From positions 1-64,000 of the forward strand of contig NZ_JACYFG010000055.1 in assembly GCF_014803405.1 (NCBI RefSeq): DNA of 64,000 nt, given 5' to 3'. Shown here piece by piece: positions 25,707 through 64,000 of the stretch; positions within the stretch are counted from its first letter, which is position 1; each line of letters starts with the position of its first letter. A program made the translations under genes and the position numbers. Source of the stretch: Pelagicoccus enzymogenes. GTDB taxonomy: Bacteria > Verrucomicrobiota > Verrucomicrobiia > Opitutales > Opitutaceae. The notes under the pieces were generated by a model. That model was given only the letters and a program-made list of their open reading frames with translations. It did not search any database and had not been told where the DNA came from.

Positions 25707-26657
25707 CTACAGCTTACGCAAGCGGTAGAAGGTTTCGCCGCTTTCGGGGGCGGCTCGCTGGATGAGGAGCTGGGCTCCGTTGCCGACGATCTGAGCGCCG
25801 TCCTCCGTCCAAGTCGCCATATCCGAAGACGACTCGAGCTGGTACATGGCGTCCGCCACCGTTTGGAAGTACAAGGTGATATTATCTCCGTCCACTCCCA
25901 CGGTGACCGGCTCCAGCAACTCGTCGGTCGCCACCGGCAAAATCTGGTAGGCATGCAGCTTGAAGGAGGTATCCCCCACTGCTGCTTCGAAGACGTATAG
26001 CACGCCGGGAGAGCGAGCCTTCTCTGACATCCAGGAGGTATCGGCGCTGGTGAAAGTGCCAATCGTTTGATCCGTAAAGGCGTCCTCCTCACGATAGAGC
26101 GAGTGCAGTTCGTCACCATTCACTGAATACACGAGGTGGTCGCGACGGAATACCATGGGCAACAAGCGTTCGCTTTCCCAAGTCGGGCTCATGTAAGCGG
26201 GAGCCGGGTTGTCGGTATCGTCCTGGTCCTTATCGAACCAGAAGAGGCGCTGCTCGGAGTTGTTCTCGCTAAGTCCAGTAACCACCGTGAAGGCGATGCT
26301 GCCGGAAGAGCTGACCGTGGAATTGAGGCCGACGTTGAGAATTTCCCGGGCGTCCACCGGATCGGGATTAATGGCGCTCGAATCGTAGGTCCATAGGTGC
26401 GTGAGGTAGGGGGCCGCGCTGAGGCTGCCGAGGCCTCCGCAAAGCGAGCCGAGAACGAGAACCTTGCACGCTTTCCGCCAAAGACCGCCCCTTGTAGGGC
26501 TGGCGCTTGCGCCACGCCGCATTGCAGGTGCCAGGTTTCGAAGGGACTCGCGGCACGTCGCAAGCGACGGCCCTACGGCATCAACTTTGATCACGGTTCG
26601 CGAGAGACGAGACAAGAAGTCGAAACGATTGCGGAGATGACGAGTGAGTAAATGCAT
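25707..26657 (-). CDS. exported hypothetical protein with C-terminal LESSSDMATW module
   Basis: The mature part, from APYLTHLWTYDSS onward, is about 270 residues, beta-rich and of unknown function. It ends in a QLESSSDMATWTEDG...FYRLRKL module common at the ends of verrucomicrobial exported proteins. A signal-like segment VLVLGSLCGGLGSLSAA precedes it. The start is unclear: ATG 26657 lies five bases after the TpsB stop, but the frame from there runs through a bipartite REP-like element (26494-26576); ATG 26522 inside the element is the other choice. Position makes it the last gene of the secretion operon, so it may be an accessory surface protein. The repeat may have replaced part of its leader. 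Confidence 0.65.
   Translation of the reverse strand: MHLLTRHLRNRFDFLSRLSRTVIKVDAVGPSLATCRESLRNLAPAMRRGASASPTRGGLWRKACKVLVLGSLCGGLGSLSAAPYLTHLWTYDSSAINPDPVDAREILNVGLNSTVSSSGSIAFTVVTGLSENNSEQRLFWFDKDQDDTDNPAPAYMSPTWESERLLPMVFRRDHLVYSVNGDELHSLYREEDAFTDQTIGTFTSADTSWMSEKARSPGVLYVFEAAVGDTSFKLHAYQILPVATDELLEPVTVGVDGDNITLYFQTVADAMYQLESSSDMATWTEDGAQIVGNGAQLLIQRAAPESGETFYRLRKL
26494..26576. repeat. bipartite REP-like element inside a gene 5' end
   Basis: GTAG (26494-26497) precedes TGGCGC-TT-GCGCCA (26501-26514), a perfect stem; CGTCGC-AA-GCGACG (26556-26569), another perfect stem, precedes CTAC (26573-26576). The arrangement matches the element at 21946-22043 although the stem sequences differ. It overlaps the predicted N-terminal codons of the last gene of the secretion block. 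Confidence 0.7.
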
Positions 26658-26662
26658 GGCGA

Positions 26663-28681
26663 CTAGTAGTTGAGGTCGATGGAGAAGTAGAATTGATCGT
26701 CCCCGCTCTCGACGGGCTGGGAGGAGGCGTTCACGTCTAGCAGAGCCCGGGCGTACTCGAGGCTGAAGTTGATTTGTCGGCTGGCCTTTCCGTAGAGTCC
26801 CAATCCCACGGACCAAAGTTCCGCGTCGGACTCGAAGAATAGCTTGTCGTAGTTGGAAATGCCGCCCACGTCGGTGAAGAAACCGAGAGCCAAGTCCAAC
26901 GGCGGGATGTCACCTTCGAAGCGGGGCTTCCAATGGCGCTTCTGATCCGCCTCGTCCACTGGTTCGCCGAGGCGATTCAGGTGCAAGCGATAGTCGAACT
27001 GGCCAAAGATCATGCTGTCGCCGGAGGCGCTGGCCACCGGATAGCCGCGCACGGTAGAATGCCCACCCAGCACGCTCAGGTAGGTGGCCGGCAGGCGATC
27101 GCCTTGCAGGTTGGTCTTGGCAGAGGCGGTGGCAGTGAACTCGTGGGCGCGGCGCCTCTTGGTTCCCCAGAGGGAATCGAGATAGAGACGCGTGCCAGCG
27201 TAGAGCGATCCGATCACGTAGTCGGACTCGGCATAGAGACGGCCCATGCGAGCGAGCTCGATGTCGTTGGCATCGGTGGATCCCGCTTCGATCTTCCCGC
27301 CGAGCATCCAAGACTTGTCTACCTGCGACTTGCTCAGCTGCATACCGGCAAAGTAGTTCTCGAAATCTACCGTCTGCACCGGAATGCCCAAGGAGGAGTG
27401 GTCTTGCTGGGCCTTGGTGTACTGGCCGCCGGCCGACAAATCCCAATAGATCCCGTCGCGCGTCCAGAGCGTACGTTCGAAGGCAGCGGAGGCGCTGGCG
27501 CTCTTGCCCTTGTATTCAAAAAGCTGAACACCGATGTCGCCGGAATTGTACTCCGAGTAGTAGCCACTGAAGCGAAGGCGGTTGCGAGCTACTTCGTCGA
27601 GCGGGAACAGGTACTCGCCGCGCACGAAGAGACTGTCGTCATCGTCGTTTTCGCTGTAGGTGGCGGCGAGCTCGACCTTGTCGGCGGAGGTGAGAATGCG
27701 ATTCAGATTTCCTCTGACGGTGTGGCGATGCTCGCCGGTGCGCTCGGATCCGTAGTTGTCTAGCGTATACTCGATTCCCGCGCGCTCGCCGGTCTTGACC
27801 CGGTACTCCATTTCCAGATCTCCCGCGGCGTTGCGCATGAGAACAGGCTGCACATAGTCAGGCGAGAAACGGTTGAGCTGTCCGAGCGTCGTATCCAACT
27901 TCTTGCCGTCGATGGTATCGTTCTCTTCCAGAGGAGCCGCCTTGAGGATGCGCTGCTTCACTCGAGCCGACACTTCCTTTTCGGGATTCATGGCGACTAC
28001 GCGGCTGGAGGCGAGCTGGCCTTCGGAAACGGAGATGAGCAGGTTGCCGCCCCCTTGCGAGGACTCGTAGGAGCTGCGGGTCACGTCGGAACGAACCGCC
28101 AATTGCCCTTCGTCCTGGTAGTAGCGACTTAGCTCGTTGAGAATCGCCTCGATGGCCGAAGGCGAAAGGTACTCCGGCATGATCTTGTCCAAGGTGATGG
28201 GAATGCCGTTGGGGTCCGGCACATACTGTCCCTTCTTGAGAGCAAGCGGCACGCTGATGTGCATCAGCTCGGAAACAGGAATGGCCCGGTTGCCAATGAT
28301 TTGGATGGAAGAGGATTTTTGGTGGATGGTCCGCTCGGTGACGTGGATGACCAGATCCGCGCCTGATTGGGCCGCCTTATAAGCCTTGCTGGTCACGTCG
28401 GCTCTGGCTCCGCCAAACCCTTCCGCATTGTAGTAGGCGGTGACGGCTCGCAGGATCGCGTTGACCGCGTCTTCCGAAAGGTACTCGGGCATCATCTTGT
28501 CCAGCGAGATGGGCACGCCTTGCGGATCAAGGACGAAGGCACCCTTCTCTTGACCAAGCGGAACGCGGATGGCCAAGAGGTCGGCCGTGTCGATGGAGGA
28601 ATTGCCTTCGAAGCGGATGCTGGCCGCTGTCGCAGCTACGCTTGCGCCGAGGAAACAAAGGGATGTGAGAAATTTTCGCAT
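26663..28681 (-). CDS. TpsB/FhaC-family outer-membrane transporter
   Basis: From ATG 28681 the protein has 672 residues with a signal peptide (MRKFLTSLCFLGASVAATAA). Three POTRA-like units follow: two are clear duplicates (LDKMMPEYLSEDAVNAILRA and LDKIMPEYLSPSAIEAILNE) and a third lies around LDTTLGQLNRFSPDYVQPVL. The C-terminal half is a beta-barrel with the family motifs VRGYPVASASGDSM and FFTDVGG and a terminal aromatic-rich strand (FYFSIDLNY). TpsB proteins export a TPS-domain partner across the outer membrane; the partner is the gene 19 bases upstream. Most TpsB proteins have two POTRA units, so three is unusual. Confidence 0.92.
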   Translation of the reverse strand: MRKFLTSLCFLGASVAATAASIRFEGNSSIDTADLLAIRVPLGQEKGAFVLDPQGVPISLDKMMPEYLSEDAVNAILRAVTAYYNAEGFGGARADVTSKAYKAAQSGADLVIHVTERTIHQKSSSIQIIGNRAIPVSELMHISVPLALKKGQYVPDPNGIPITLDKIMPEYLSPSAIEAILNELSRYYQDEGQLAVRSDVTRSSYESSQGGGNLLISVSEGQLASSRVVAMNPEKEVSARVKQRILKAAPLEENDTIDGKKLDTTLGQLNRFSPDYVQPVLMRNAAGDLEMEYRVKTGERAGIEYTLDNYGSERTGEHRHTVRGNLNRILTSADKVELAATYSENDDDDSLFVRGEYLFPLDEVARNRLRFSGYYSEYNSGDIGVQLFEYKGKSASASAAFERTLWTRDGIYWDLSAGGQYTKAQQDHSSLGIPVQTVDFENYFAGMQLSKSQVDKSWMLGGKIEAGSTDANDIELARMGRLYAESDYVIGSLYAGTRLYLDSLWGTKRRRAHEFTATASAKTNLQGDRLPATYLSVLGGHSTVRGYPVASASGDSMIFGQFDYRLHLNRLGEPVDEADQKRHWKPRFEGDIPPLDLALGFFTDVGGISNYDKLFFESDAELWSVGLGLYGKASRQINFSLEYARALLDVNASSQPVESGDDQFYFSIDLNY

Positions 28682-28700
28682 GATCGATACGGTCTGAATT

Positions 28701-31700
28701 CTAGTACTGCTGCTTCGCATCTGCGATAAGGTATTCAAGTAGTTCCTCGCTTATAACTTCGGCCCCTTCAGCCTCGCTCAATCGCCGGAGCAAGCGTTCC
28801 TGCTCCTCGCGACTTAAGCTCTGCCAAATGGAACGTGCCACCAACTCGGGGATGCCATTGCCGGACAAGGCAGGCACATCTTCCTTCAAGCGAACCCATG
28901 GACGACCGCCAAAGAAGAAGTCTCGGCCCGCCGGGAAGAGCTCTCCTGGCGTGATCGCGGGTGCGGGGAAGTTTTTCACCTCCAAGTTTCCTGGAATAAA
29001 CGTGATGTCGTAGTTCGCCGCATTGAAGCCGTTCACCCCTTGAGCAGCGCTGGCGTCCAAGGCATTTGGATACCAGCCGGGCAAGGCTCGGGCCCCTGGG
29101 TTACCCACTGGCAAGAAGGTCACGGTGCTCACCCGCTCGCCATTCGGCAAAGTCGCTCCACCGCTCAGCGGATCAAACACGGTGAAGGCGGTACGGTCGA
29201 GGTCCCACGTTTCGCTGAAGAAACGGGACTGGTCGAGCAAGTCGATAGTCAGCTGCCGAAGATTCACGGTGAAGTCTCCGGCGCCGTAGCTAATGTCGTA
29301 GTTGCTGGCCAAGAAGCCGTTGGAGCCACTCTGGCCCGTGATGGAGAGGTCGCCGCTGTAGACCCCCGCGTTCGTTGTGGTGGCTCGCACGCCAGCGGAG
29401 CTCACGATGTCCACCGAATCGATGGTCTCTCCATTAGGCAGGCTCGAGCCTCCGTAAGTGTCTTCCAAGGTAAAGGCAGCGGTATCAAAGACGATGCTTT
29501 CCCCGTAGATCTTATCCTGCGGATTGGCAGTCAGGCTGATAGGGCGCTTGTTGATGCGCATGTCGCCCGCGACGTAGGTGAAATTGTAGTTGCTGGCGAG
29601 GTAGCCGTTCGATCCGCTCTGATCGGTGATGACGAGGTCTCCAGCGTAGAGTCCCACGTTCGCGGTCGTATCCGTATCCAAACTTCCAGTACTATTGAGA
29701 ACGACCGTGTCGATCATTTCCCCGTTCGGCAAATCGCCGCCATCGAGGTCCAAAACCGTGAACGCAGTCTCGTCCAAGTCGAGCGTATCCCCATAGAGTC
29801 GAGCCTGCTCGGAGGCGACGAGCGTTACTTCGCGCGGACGCACTTCCAGCGCTCCCGTAATATAGGTTATGTCGTAATTGCTCTCCGCGAAACCGTTCCT
29901 GGAATCCGTGATTCCAGTGATGGAGATATCCCCAGCGTAAACTCCAGCGTTCGCCGTAGTGCTCGCGTCGATACCGCCAATACTGACAAGCGACACCTCA
30001 TCTATCATCTCACCGTTGGGTAATGCGCTCGTCGCGGTAATCGTATCGAAGACATTAAACGCGGTGCCATCGAGATCTAACACTTCCCCGTACTGCTTGG
30101 ACTGTTGGCTGGCAAGGACGGTAATGGGGCGCGGATCTATTCGGTAATCACCGCTAACGAAGGAGATCGCGTAGTTTGCGAGCTTGAAGCCGGAGGCTCC
30201 ATTTACGCCGGTAGGCAAGATCGCGTCAACCGTCGTTCCAGCAGGCGAGGTCGTGCTCAAGCCGAGGTCTGTACCAAAGGCAAAGGTTAGGATCGCGCTG
30301 ACGATCTCTTCGCCGTGCGGCAAGAGGGAGTCACCGTCCTTGTCGGTAATGCTGATCACCGTCGGATCGAGCGTCTCCACTTCACCATAGATCTTGCTTT
30401 GTTCCAATGCGGTTACCGTGACGGGACGCGCATCGATGACAAAATCGCCTTCAACGTAAGTGATATCGTAGTTGCTTGCCGCAAAACCGTTGGAACCACT
30501 TTGTCCCGTTATACTCAAATCGTCCACATAGGTCCCGACATCCAAGTCGGTTGTCGTCTGCACGCTATTGGCACTGGCGAGGGTAACCGTATCGATCGTC
30601 TCGCCGTTCGGCAAGGCGCCTCCGTCAAGGTCTTCCAAGGTAAAGGCGGTGTCGTCCAAGGTTATGGTATCGCCGTAGTGTCGCGATTGCTGGTTCGCGG
30701 TGAGGGTGATCTGGCGCGGGTCGATTCTCATATCACCCGTTACAAAGGTGACATCGTAGTTCGACACCTGAAACCCGTTGCTACTGGTATCCACCGCAGA
30801 AATCACAAGGTCATCCGTATAGGTTCCAACATTTGCCGTAGTGCTAGCATCGATACCACCCGCGCTGCTGATTGCGACCGTGTCGATAGTTTCCCCGTTC
30901 GGCAAGTCGCCGGTGCTGGTCAGAGCGTCGAGCAAAGTGAAGGCGCTTGTATCCAAATCAAGCGTCTGCCCGTATTGCTTGAATTGCTCGTTGGCCGAAA
31001 CGGAAATGGGACGCGGGTCGATCCGGAAGTCTCCGTTGACAAAGGTAATCTCGTAGTTGGAGACCTTGAAACCCGAATCACCACTCACTGCAGTGGGTCG
31101 TAGGGCGCTGGTTGTAGTGCCGACTGCTTCCGTGGTGCTCGCTCCTAAATCCGTACCAAACTCGTATACAAGGGTAGCGCTCACGATCTGCTCGCCATGC
31201 GGCAAGTTCGAATCGCCGTCCTTATCGGTTACGCCAATCGCTGTCGGATCGAGGCTTACGACTTCGCCGTAACGTTTGCTTTGCTCCAAAGCGGTCACCG
31301 TGATCGGGCGAGCATTCACGATAAAGTCTCCCGCAACGTAGCTGATATCGTAGTTCGTCGCCGAAAATCCATTCGAGCCGCTCTGGCCGGTAATCGTCAA
31401 ATCGTCGGAGTAACGGCCAACATCCAGATCCGTCGTCACATCTGCAGCGTTGGCGCTGGCCAAGGTAACTGAATCGATAGACTCGCCATTGGGCAGGCTC
31501 CCGCCGTCAAGATCCTCCAACGTGAACTCTGTCCCCAGCAAGACGCTGCTGTCCCCGTAGAGGCGCGCTTGGTCGTTCGCGGTAAGCGTTATCTGACGTG
31601 GGTCGATCGTCAGGTCTCCCGTTACGAAAGTGACATCGTAATTAGATAGGTTGAATCCGTTGCTGCTTGTGGCGACTCCGTTGATCTTAAGTTCGTCAGA

Positions 31701-34481
31701 GTAGGTTCCTACATTTGACGTAGTGCTGCTATCGATACCCGTGAGGCTGGCGATGCTCACGGTATCGATCGACTCGAAGTTAGGCAACGAAGTTCCGGAA
31801 GTCAGGTCATCGAGCAAGGTGAAGTCGGCCGTGTCGAGCGTTAGGGTCTGCCCATATTGCTTGAATTGCTCATTGGCCGTGACCGTGATGGGGCGAGCGT
31901 CGATACGGAAATCGCCGTTGGCGAAAGTGATGTCATAGTTGTTAACGTCGAAGCCAGAGGCTCCCGTAACGCTCGTCGGCTCGATGACGTTGTTGGTGGT
32001 GCCAACAGGTGAAATGGTACTCGCTCCGAGGTCAGGGCCAAAAGCGTATGTCATGCCGGCGCTCACGATCTGTTCGCCGTGCGGCAGGATGGAGTCGCCG
32101 TCCTTGTCGGTAATGGCGATCGCCGTTCCATCCAGAGCGATCACTTGCCCGTAGAACTTGTTCTGTTCGGTGGCAGTAACCGTGACAGGCCTTACCAAAA
32201 TTTCCAAGTCACCGGCGACTGCAGTCAACTCGTAGTTGTTCGCGTCAAAGCCGCCGGTACCGCTGAGAGCGCCCACCGTGACTTCATCCGCATAGACGCC
32301 CACATCCGTATCCGTAGTGGTCGCGTAGGAATTGGCGCTGTCGAGCACTACGGTCGTTAGCACCTCCCCGTTCGGCAAGGTCGTGTCCCCGCCGCCATCA
32401 TAGCTATCGATATAAGTAAACTCAGAGGTGCCCAAAGCAAGCGAGTCACCATAGATGCGGGAACGATCGTTCGCGGTGACTTGAATTGGCCGCTTATCGA
32501 TCGTGAAGGTACCAGGAGTGACATCGAAAGTGTATCCATTCAAGCTGACAAACCCTGTGATATTCAGATCCGAATAGGCGCCGGCAGCTGCAGTGGTGGG
32601 CGAACCGGCAGTCGAGTAGCTGATCGAAGCATCGTCCACCGTATTGGCTGCCGTATCTTGAGTGAACACGTTTCCGTAATCGGATGCGTCTACGATCGTA
32701 TTCGGGTCAATAACATACCCCTGATAGGACAGGCTCGCCGGCGCTTCGCCGTAGGTTTTGGAATCGTCGTTAACCGTAATGCCAAGCTCCGGTGCTGCCG
32801 CGAAATGGTACTCGTTTTTGGTGATAGCGGAGGTAGCCGTGCCAGCGCTGCCATAGACCGCCTTGTTGCCGCTGGAGAGCCCTCCATAAACGTGGCTCTG
32901 AGTCTCCCAATGCGGCAAGACCATTTGCCAGAAACCGGTGCCAGCGAGATTGATGGCTCCCGCCCCAATATTGTTTACCAAGCGATTGGCGCTTAGCTTC
33001 GCATTGGTATCGCCATAGAGCGAAATTGCCCCGGATCCATTGAAGGTCAGCTCGCCGCCTGCCGTCACCTCGATGCTGGCCCCTGCCCCGACATTTCCGG
33101 TAAGCACCTGGTCGTTCAAAGTGACGTCGTTGGCCGCGTTCATGAAGATGCTACCGTCACCATTATCGAGTAGGGCGTTGATAATGATGTCATTGTCCGC
33201 GTTCAGAGTGATGGAGCCCACATCCGTGAATCCAAAATTGTCGATGGAGCTCGCCAAGGTGATATTGCCCTCGTCCGCGCCGCCGGAGGCGGTCGTAACA
33301 GTAACGTCCGTTCCCGCTTGCAACTGGGTTTCGTAGTTGCTGGCCGCAGTGGCGTCGATGGTTACGTTGGTCGGGTCGATCAAAAGGCTACCGCCACGGC
33401 CCAAGCGCAGGTTGTCGGTTCCGGTGAGAGCGTCCAGTACAGCGCCCGACACTTCCGCAAATCCGCCTTTGCCCGAGCCCGAACCCAAAGCGGAGACTTG
33501 CCCTTTCAGGGTCGTCAGGCCTTTTGAATACAAAACGACGTGGCCACCCTCGCCTTCCGAAACCGCAGAGGCGTCGATACGGGCGGTTTCCGTGACTTCC
33601 AGCGAAGACGCGACTGGAGCGCCTGCACCACCCATGTCTGTACCACCAATTTCAATACGTCCCGCCGCGCTATCGCTACGAGCGAGAACTTCGCCGCTCA
33701 CTTCAATGCGACCACCGTCCGCGTATAGTTTCGCCGACTCCTTGGCGCTCACCTTTCCGCTATGAGAAAGCGCAACGGAATAAGCGTCCCCCGAGGAAAA
33801 CAACACCTCGTCGCCCGCGACCGTCCCCTCGTTTTGGATGGCAATGCCCTCAGCCACATTGGCTGCTTCGGAACTGAGCTCAACCGCAAGGGAGCTTCCA
33901 TTGGCCCTCAGCATCACCTTGTCGCCCGCAGCCAGAATAGAAACGCCCGACTTGGAGACGATATCCCCTGTATTCAAAATTTGCTGAGCGAACAGGCCAA
34001 CCGTGTTCAAGGCTTCGATCGAACCGTAATTGGCGATTTCGCCCGTCAGGTCGAAGTCAAGCTTGCCCGATAGGAAATCTTCGTTTTGCAGCTGGCCCGC
34101 AATTGCCATGAAGGTGTCCATGCGCACCACGCTGTCAGGCCCAAAGGTGACGCCCGCTGGATTGACGAAAAAGACCTGCCCATTGCCCGTGACGTTTCCA
34201 TTGAGAAAAGAAGGGTCCGCCCCAGTGACGCGGTTCAGAATGGCAGCCTGTTCGCTTGGCAGGTTGAAGTGCACGCTACCACCTTCCATCAAATCGAAGC
34301 GGAAATAGTCGACGATCGCCTTGTCCGTAAACTGGCTGATTTGGGCGTGGTCGGACTGAAGGCCTTCGAACGTTACCTGACCGGCGATCACCTCCGGTTG
34401 CTCGATGGCCACCGGGCCTGCCGCTAGGGGCGATGCGATTGCGAGCGACAGGAATGCAGCGAGAGATAATTCTGTCTTCAT
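28701..34481 (-). CDS. TPS-domain exoprotein with YDG/MBG-like stalk repeats
   Basis: From ATG 34481 the protein has 1,926 residues with a signal peptide (MKTELSLAAFLSLAIASPLA). Residues about 25-260 are a filamentous-haemagglutinin N-terminal (TPS) domain: NGQVFFVNPAGVTFGPDS is the conserved core. A short helical region is followed from about 590 by tandem 75-100-residue modules of the type VTANEQFKQYGQTLDL...LPNGETID, resembling MBG/YDG stalk domains; groups of three form a 294-residue higher-order repeat present three times. The C-terminus (about 1,860-1,926) is a short helical tail rich in Glu and Arg. It should be exported by the TpsB protein encoded next and form a surface fibre. ATG 34520 is an alternative start. 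Confidence 0.9.
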   Translation of the reverse strand: MKTELSLAAFLSLAIASPLAAGPVAIEQPEVIAGQVTFEGLQSDHAQISQFTDKAIVDYFRFDLMEGGSVHFNLPSEQAAILNRVTGADPSFLNGNVTGNGQVFFVNPAGVTFGPDSVVRMDTFMAIAGQLQNEDFLSGKLDFDLTGEIANYGSIEALNTVGLFAQQILNTGDIVSKSGVSILAAGDKVMLRANGSSLAVELSSEAANVAEGIAIQNEGTVAGDEVLFSSGDAYSVALSHSGKVSAKESAKLYADGGRIEVSGEVLARSDSAAGRIEIGGTDMGGAGAPVASSLEVTETARIDASAVSEGEGGHVVLYSKGLTTLKGQVSALGSGSGKGGFAEVSGAVLDALTGTDNLRLGRGGSLLIDPTNVTIDATAASNYETQLQAGTDVTVTTASGGADEGNITLASSIDNFGFTDVGSITLNADNDIIINALLDNGDGSIFMNAANDVTLNDQVLTGNVGAGASIEVTAGGELTFNGSGAISLYGDTNAKLSANRLVNNIGAGAINLAGTGFWQMVLPHWETQSHVYGGLSSGNKAVYGSAGTATSAITKNEYHFAAAPELGITVNDDSKTYGEAPASLSYQGYVIDPNTIVDASDYGNVFTQDTAANTVDDASISYSTAGSPTTAAAGAYSDLNITGFVSLNGYTFDVTPGTFTIDKRPIQVTANDRSRIYGDSLALGTSEFTYIDSYDGGGDTTLPNGEVLTTVVLDSANSYATTTDTDVGVYADEVTVGALSGTGGFDANNYELTAVAGDLEILVRPVTVTATEQNKFYGQVIALDGTAIAITDKDGDSILPHGEQIVSAGMTYAFGPDLGASTISPVGTTNNVIEPTSVTGASGFDVNNYDITFANGDFRIDARPITVTANEQFKQYGQTLTLDTADFTLLDDLTSGTSLPNFESIDTVSIASLTGIDSSTTSNVGTYSDELKINGVATSSNGFNLSNYDVTFVTGDLTIDPRQITLTANDQARLYGDSSVLLGTEFTLEDLDGGSLPNGESIDSVTLASANAADVTTDLDVGRYSDDLTITGQSGSNGFSATNYDISYVAGDFIVNARPITVTALEQSKRYGEVVSLDPTAIGVTDKDGDSNLPHGEQIVSATLVYEFGTDLGASTTEAVGTTTSALRPTAVSGDSGFKVSNYEITFVNGDFRIDPRPISVSANEQFKQYGQTLDLDTSAFTLLDALTSTGDLPNGETIDTVAISSAGGIDASTTANVGTYTDDLVISAVDTSSNGFQVSNYDVTFVTGDMRIDPRQITLTANQQSRHYGDTITLDDTAFTLEDLDGGALPNGETIDTVTLASANSVQTTTDLDVGTYVDDLSITGQSGSNGFAASNYDITYVEGDFVIDARPVTVTALEQSKIYGEVETLDPTVISITDKDGDSLLPHGEEIVSAILTFAFGTDLGLSTTSPAGTTVDAILPTGVNGASGFKLANYAISFVSGDYRIDPRPITVLASQQSKQYGEVLDLDGTAFNVFDTITATSALPNGEMIDEVSLVSIGGIDASTTANAGVYAGDISITGITDSRNGFAESNYDITYITGALEVRPREVTLVASEQARLYGDTLDLDETAFTVLDLDGGDLPNGEMIDTVVLNSTGSLDTDTTANVGLYAGDLVITDQSGSNGYLASNYNFTYVAGDMRINKRPISLTANPQDKIYGESIVFDTAAFTLEDTYGGSSLPNGETIDSVDIVSSAGVRATTTNAGVYSGDLSITGQSGSNGFLASNYDISYGAGDFTVNLRQLTIDLLDQSRFFSETWDLDRTAFTVFDPLSGGATLPNGERVSTVTFLPVGNPGARALPGWYPNALDASAAQGVNGFNAANYDITFIPGNLEVKNFPAPAITPGELFPAGRDFFFGGRPWVRLKEDVPALSGNGIPELVARSIWQSLSREEQERLLRRLSEAEGAEVISEELLEYLIADAKQQY
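29540..32190 (-). repeat. three-copy 882-bp higher-order repeat
   Basis: The same landmark, TCCTTGTCGG or TCCTTATCGG within a DKDGDS-coding segment, starts at 32101, 31219 and 30337: two exact 882-bp steps (294 codons). Each copy contains three related modules in the same order: a TALEQ/DKDGDS/LPHGE module, an ANEQFKQYG module and an ANDQARLYGD/LDGG module. Boundaries are approximate. Confidence 0.75.
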
Positions 34482-34549
34482 GGTGTTCAATGGATTGTGG
34501 GCAACGTTGGTTAAAGGCATAAAAGGCGGAAGCGGCGGATCAATTCGAA

Positions 34550-64000
<29,451 letters not shown>

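Overview
The window looks like a chromosome segment of a marine or freshwater Verrucomicrobiota bacterium, probably of the Opitutae (Puniceicoccales/Pelagicoccus-like). This rests on recognition of family style and not on a search. The clues are a short exported protein with a VPEGG-type PEP-CTERM tail, exported enzymes ending in an LE-x-S-x-DL-x-x-W module, paired DUF3857/transglutaminase proteins, a Tat-type Gfo/Idh/MocA oxidoreductase, few Shine-Dalgarno sites, and GTAG-headed REP-like palindromes between genes.

Layout. (1) 1-2.96 kb: visibly AT-richer DNA with four small leftward genes, three of the junctions between them holding attC-like imperfect inverted repeats. I read this as part of an integron cassette array running off the left edge. 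Its cassettes encode a HEPN-like protein, a small acidic protein, a PIN-like nuclease and a small membrane protein. No integrase is seen. (2) 3.36-6.29 kb: a compact leftward polar amino-acid ABC transporter (binding protein, permease, ATPase) preceded by a short-chain dehydrogenase. (3) 6.3-7.2 kb: a gene-poor stretch with REP-like palindromes and a 25-bp direct repeat. (4) 7.24-13.07 kb: a leftward exported subtilase with about seven Ig-like domains, divergent from a two-component pair (13.26-16.10 kb) and a secreted GH5 glycosidase (16.16-17.73 kb). (5) 17.9-21.9 kb: two tandem DUF3857/transglutaminase-fold proteins; the first has lost the catalytic Cys and Asp. (6) 22.2-25.5 kb: Gfo/Idh/MocA oxidoreductase, PEP-CTERM protein, DUF1328 membrane peptide. 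(7) 25.7-64.0 kb: a tightly packed leftward block transcribed from beyond the right edge: a giant repeat protein of at least 9,816 residues, a two-partner-secretion exoprotein (TPS domain plus YDG/MBG-like stalk repeats), its TpsB/FhaC-like outer-membrane transporter with three POTRA-like units, and a small exported protein.

How it fits together. The right half is a surface-display locus: TpsB should export the TPS-domain exoprotein. The giant protein, built from GD-rich calcium-type repeats, pre-peptidase-like, Calx-beta-like and SwmB-like modules and a long series of W-containing modules, is probably a cell-surface or extracellular adhesin whose export route cannot be decided here. The middle encodes an exported protease and cellulase beside a two-component system, fitting a polysaccharide- and protein-degrading lifestyle; a regulatory link is only inferred from position. 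The strongest candidates for something undescribed are the giant-protein/TPS block and the cassette array with nuclease-like cargo.
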